The position numbers and the translations under genes were made by a program. DNA of 7,346 nucleotides, taken from positions 1 to 7,346 of the forward strand of contig SYAB01000398.1 of NCBI GenBank assembly GCA_005787665.1, given 5' to 3'. Shown here piece after piece: positions 5,775 through 7,346 of the stretch. The DNA is from Actinomycetota bacterium. Lineage in GTDB: Bacteria; Actinomycetota; Actinomycetes; Mycobacteriales; Mycobacteriaceae. Every line of letters begins with the position of its first letter. Positions within the stretch are counted from its first letter, which is position 1. Under the pieces are notes generated by a model. That model was given only the letters and a program-made list of their open reading frames with translations. It did not search any database and had not been told where the DNA came from.

Positions 5775-7346
5775 TCAGCCGATCGGGCCGCCCTGCGGGT
5801 AGGGCGCCCCGCGTTTGTCGAAACCGGCTTTGCGCGCGGCCAGTTGCGCGGTTCGCTGCTCGGGTGTCACAAATACCGTGCCCGGCGGAAGGTGATCGGC
5901 GAGGTCGGCGATCTTGACCACCTGTGACTGCACGCTCGGCTGCCGGCCCGCCCCGGGATCGAGATCCTGGAATCGCATCGAGATGATGCCCTGGTTCAGC
6001 CCGCCCGTCGAAACCCAGTTCGCCACAGCGGGATCGGTCGGCGAGATCACCATGGTGTAGGTGCCGCCGGCGTTGGCGATGGCCTGCTCGTTGTTGAGGC
6101 TGGTCTGCTGGTTCCAGTAGTCCTCGGTGATCGTCCAGTCGTTGTAGACCGGGACGGTGAAGAAGCCGGCTCCGGCCGGGTCGATGGTGAGCACCAGAGC
6201 TTCGTCGTCGGCCAGTTGGAAATAGCCGTTGCTCTGCAGTTGGTTGGCCAGGAACTCGGCGTTGCTGGCCGGTTGGGTCATGACGTTCGGCGCCCGCAGT
6301 CCCTCGGCGTCGGTCGTGGCCAGCGCCATGTACTTGGCCTGCTGCTCACTCCCCCGCACCACCATGAGCAGTGCGGTCAGCGCGCCCCGCACGATCGGCG
6401 CCTCGGCGATGCCCAGGGGCGGGATCAACGAGGCCAGGGTGGTCAGCAGGGGGTTGTCGTTGACCAGCGAGCCGAGCAGCACGAACCCGCCGAGTTGGGC
6501 GAACAGGCTGTTGGGTGGACCACTGACCCGATGTACCTCGAGTTCCATCGGATCCTCGGCGATCCAGTCGCCCAGGGTGTTGCGGGCGGCGATCAGCGTC
6601 GAGCTCGAGGTCAGCTGCAGATGGTTGCGCTGCCCGGGTGCCGCGGCCTCGGCGCTGACGGTGATCACGAAGGATCCGTCGTCGCTGACGTCGAGATCCG
6701 CCAGGGTCAGGATCGTCGACGTCGTACCGGCGGTGCCCTCCAGGACGCTGAAGGTGGTGTCGGCCGGGATGCCCTCGAAGATCCGCCCGGTGAGCACGTA
6801 TTCGGAGGTCTTGTTCACCGGGATGAACCGGTAGATGGTGTCGGGATTGTCATAGAGCAGCCGTGAGCCCGCGACGTCCAGCCCGTACCAGCTGTGCGGC
6901 GGGGCGACCTGGGTCACCACTGCGGGGTCCATCGGATTGAGGATCTGCTGGGAGAACGCCGATGCCAGGGCGTACTCGTCGACGGCGTTGTCGAGTGCCG
7001 CCAGGTTGGCCGCGTCGGGTCCGCCGACGAGCGCGAACTGCTCCCTGCCCGCGGCGAGAAATCCCTGTCGCAGAACGAATTTCATCAGGGTGACCGGCAA
7101 TGTCGCGGCTGTCCTCATGGCGATGCGCTCGCGGCTGATCTGCACCGGGGTGCCCAGCGGACTGACCTGATTGCCCACGGCGCCCTGCGGGTCCCCCAGC
7201 GCGGCGGGAGCCGAGGCGGCGAGCGGGATCGAGACGGCCGCGGTCGGGGCCTGGTGGCGCGATGCCGCCCCGATCGGGCGCCGCGGGTAGGTAACGGGTG
7301 CCAGTCCCGCCGGCGCGACCACCGGGGTCGTCGGCCCGTCGGACGC
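5775..7346 (-). CDS. Probable exported DUF1254/DUF1214-related protein (5' end missing)
   Basis: The frame is open to the right edge; 523 residues are visible, so the true start and any signal peptide probably lie outside. A GTG at 7322 is possible but not convincing. Visible residues 1 to about 65 are rich in Ala and Pro, like the linker that often follows a mycobacterial signal peptide. The folded part then shows DNPDTIYRF (166-174), resembling the PNSDTxY motif of DUF1254. Further on, NDWTITEDYW (402-411), SLNNEQ (416-421), GTYTMVISPTDPAVANW (428-444) and GIISMRFQDLDP (453-464) resemble distant DUF1214 proteins with a DGxYTxVxxxxDPGxxNWxxT pattern. A hydrophobic stretch LGGFVLLGSLV (285-295) is followed by LLTTLASLIPPLGI (300-313), which may be buried helices or a membrane segment. 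Two internal methionines (ATG at 7118 and 7085) could be starts but would remove sequence with good coding base use. Family link is moderate; function is unknown. Confidence 0.8.
   Translation of the reverse strand, partial: ASDGPTTPVVAPAGLAPVTYPRRPIGAASRHQAPTAAVSIPLAASAPAALGDPQGAVGNQVSPLGTPVQISRERIAMRTAATLPVTLMKFVLRQGFLAAGREQFALVGGPDAANLAALDNAVDEYALASAFSQQILNPMDPAVVTQVAPPHSWYGLDVAGSRLLYDNPDTIYRFIPVNKTSEYVLTGRIFEGIPADTTFSVLEGTAGTTSTILTLADLDVSDDGSFVITVSAEAAAPGQRNHLQLTSSSTLIAARNTLGDWIAEDPMELEVHRVSGPPNSLFAQLGGFVLLGSLVNDNPLLTTLASLIPPLGIAEAPIVRGALTALLMVVRGSEQQAKYMALATTDAEGLRAPNVMTQPASNAEFLANQLQSNGYFQLADDEALVLTIDPAGAGFFTVPVYNDWTITEDYWNQQTSLNNEQAIANAGGTYTMVISPTDPAVANWVSTGGLNQGIISMRFQDLDPGAGRQPSVQSQVVKIADLADHLPPGTVFVTPEQRTAQLAARKAGFDKRGAPYPQGGPIG
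5789..5806 (+). terminator. Hairpin downstream of the META gene, possible terminator
   Basis: CGCCCT (5789-5794) and AGGGCG (5801-5806) form a 6-bp GC-rich stem with a 6-base loop, starting 22 bases after the META stop codon. It lies inside the 3' end of the convergent gene, so the sequence is also coding. There is no strong T tract, only GTTTG a few bases later. It is a weak candidate for stopping META transcription. Confidence 0.22.

Noticed and set aside
6216..6866. Plus-strand open frames opposite the right-edge gene
   Set aside because: They are antisense to a frame open for more than 1.5 kb with family-like motifs, and show no signal of their own.

Overview
The window looks like a piece of a high-GC actinobacterial chromosome, most likely a Mycobacterium or Mycolicibacterium. 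The main reason is a complete mycothiol ligase gene (mshC). Its zinc ligands fall at the same residue numbers I recall for the mycobacterial enzyme, and it lies directly behind cysQ, the same gene pair as in M. tuberculosis (Rv2130c and Rv2131c, from memory). High GC in third codon positions, GTG starts and leaderless-looking promoters fit this. No mobile element, CRISPR array, tRNA or rRNA was seen. Genes fill almost the whole window; the longest non-coding gap is 68 bases.

Layout. (1) Positions 1-1759, plus strand: the 3' part of one acyl-CoA dehydrogenase gene, then after 7 bases a complete second one. The first subunit carries the catalytic glutamate. The second lacks it but carries the FAD-binding motifs that the visible part of the first lacks. 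This is the arrangement of the mycobacterial two-gene (alpha2beta2) FadE enzymes. (2) Positions 1774-5252, minus strand: an apparent three-gene operon read cysQ, mshC, then a DUF1254/DUF1214 lipoprotein. CysQ clears PAP, a by-product of sulfate activation. MshC joins cysteine to GlcN-Ins in mycothiol synthesis. The third product should be a cell-surface lipoprotein of unknown function. (3) Positions 5253-5320: a 68-base divergent control region with a candidate leaderless promoter for each side and a perfect 12-bp palindrome between them. (4) Positions 5321-5767, plus strand: a small META-domain (HslJ-like) lipoprotein. (5) Positions 5775-7346, minus strand: a gene cut by the right edge, coding for a probably exported protein distantly related to the DUF1254/DUF1214 family.

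Taken together, the centre pairs sulfur and thiol metabolism (cysQ, mshC) with two lipoproteins, one co-directional and one divergent. Two DUF1254/DUF1214-type proteins lie within 6 kb. I do not see clear evidence of a wholly new system. The points most worth following are the DUF1254 lipoprotein attached to mycothiol synthesis, the divergent leaderless control region and the split-active-site dehydrogenase pair.
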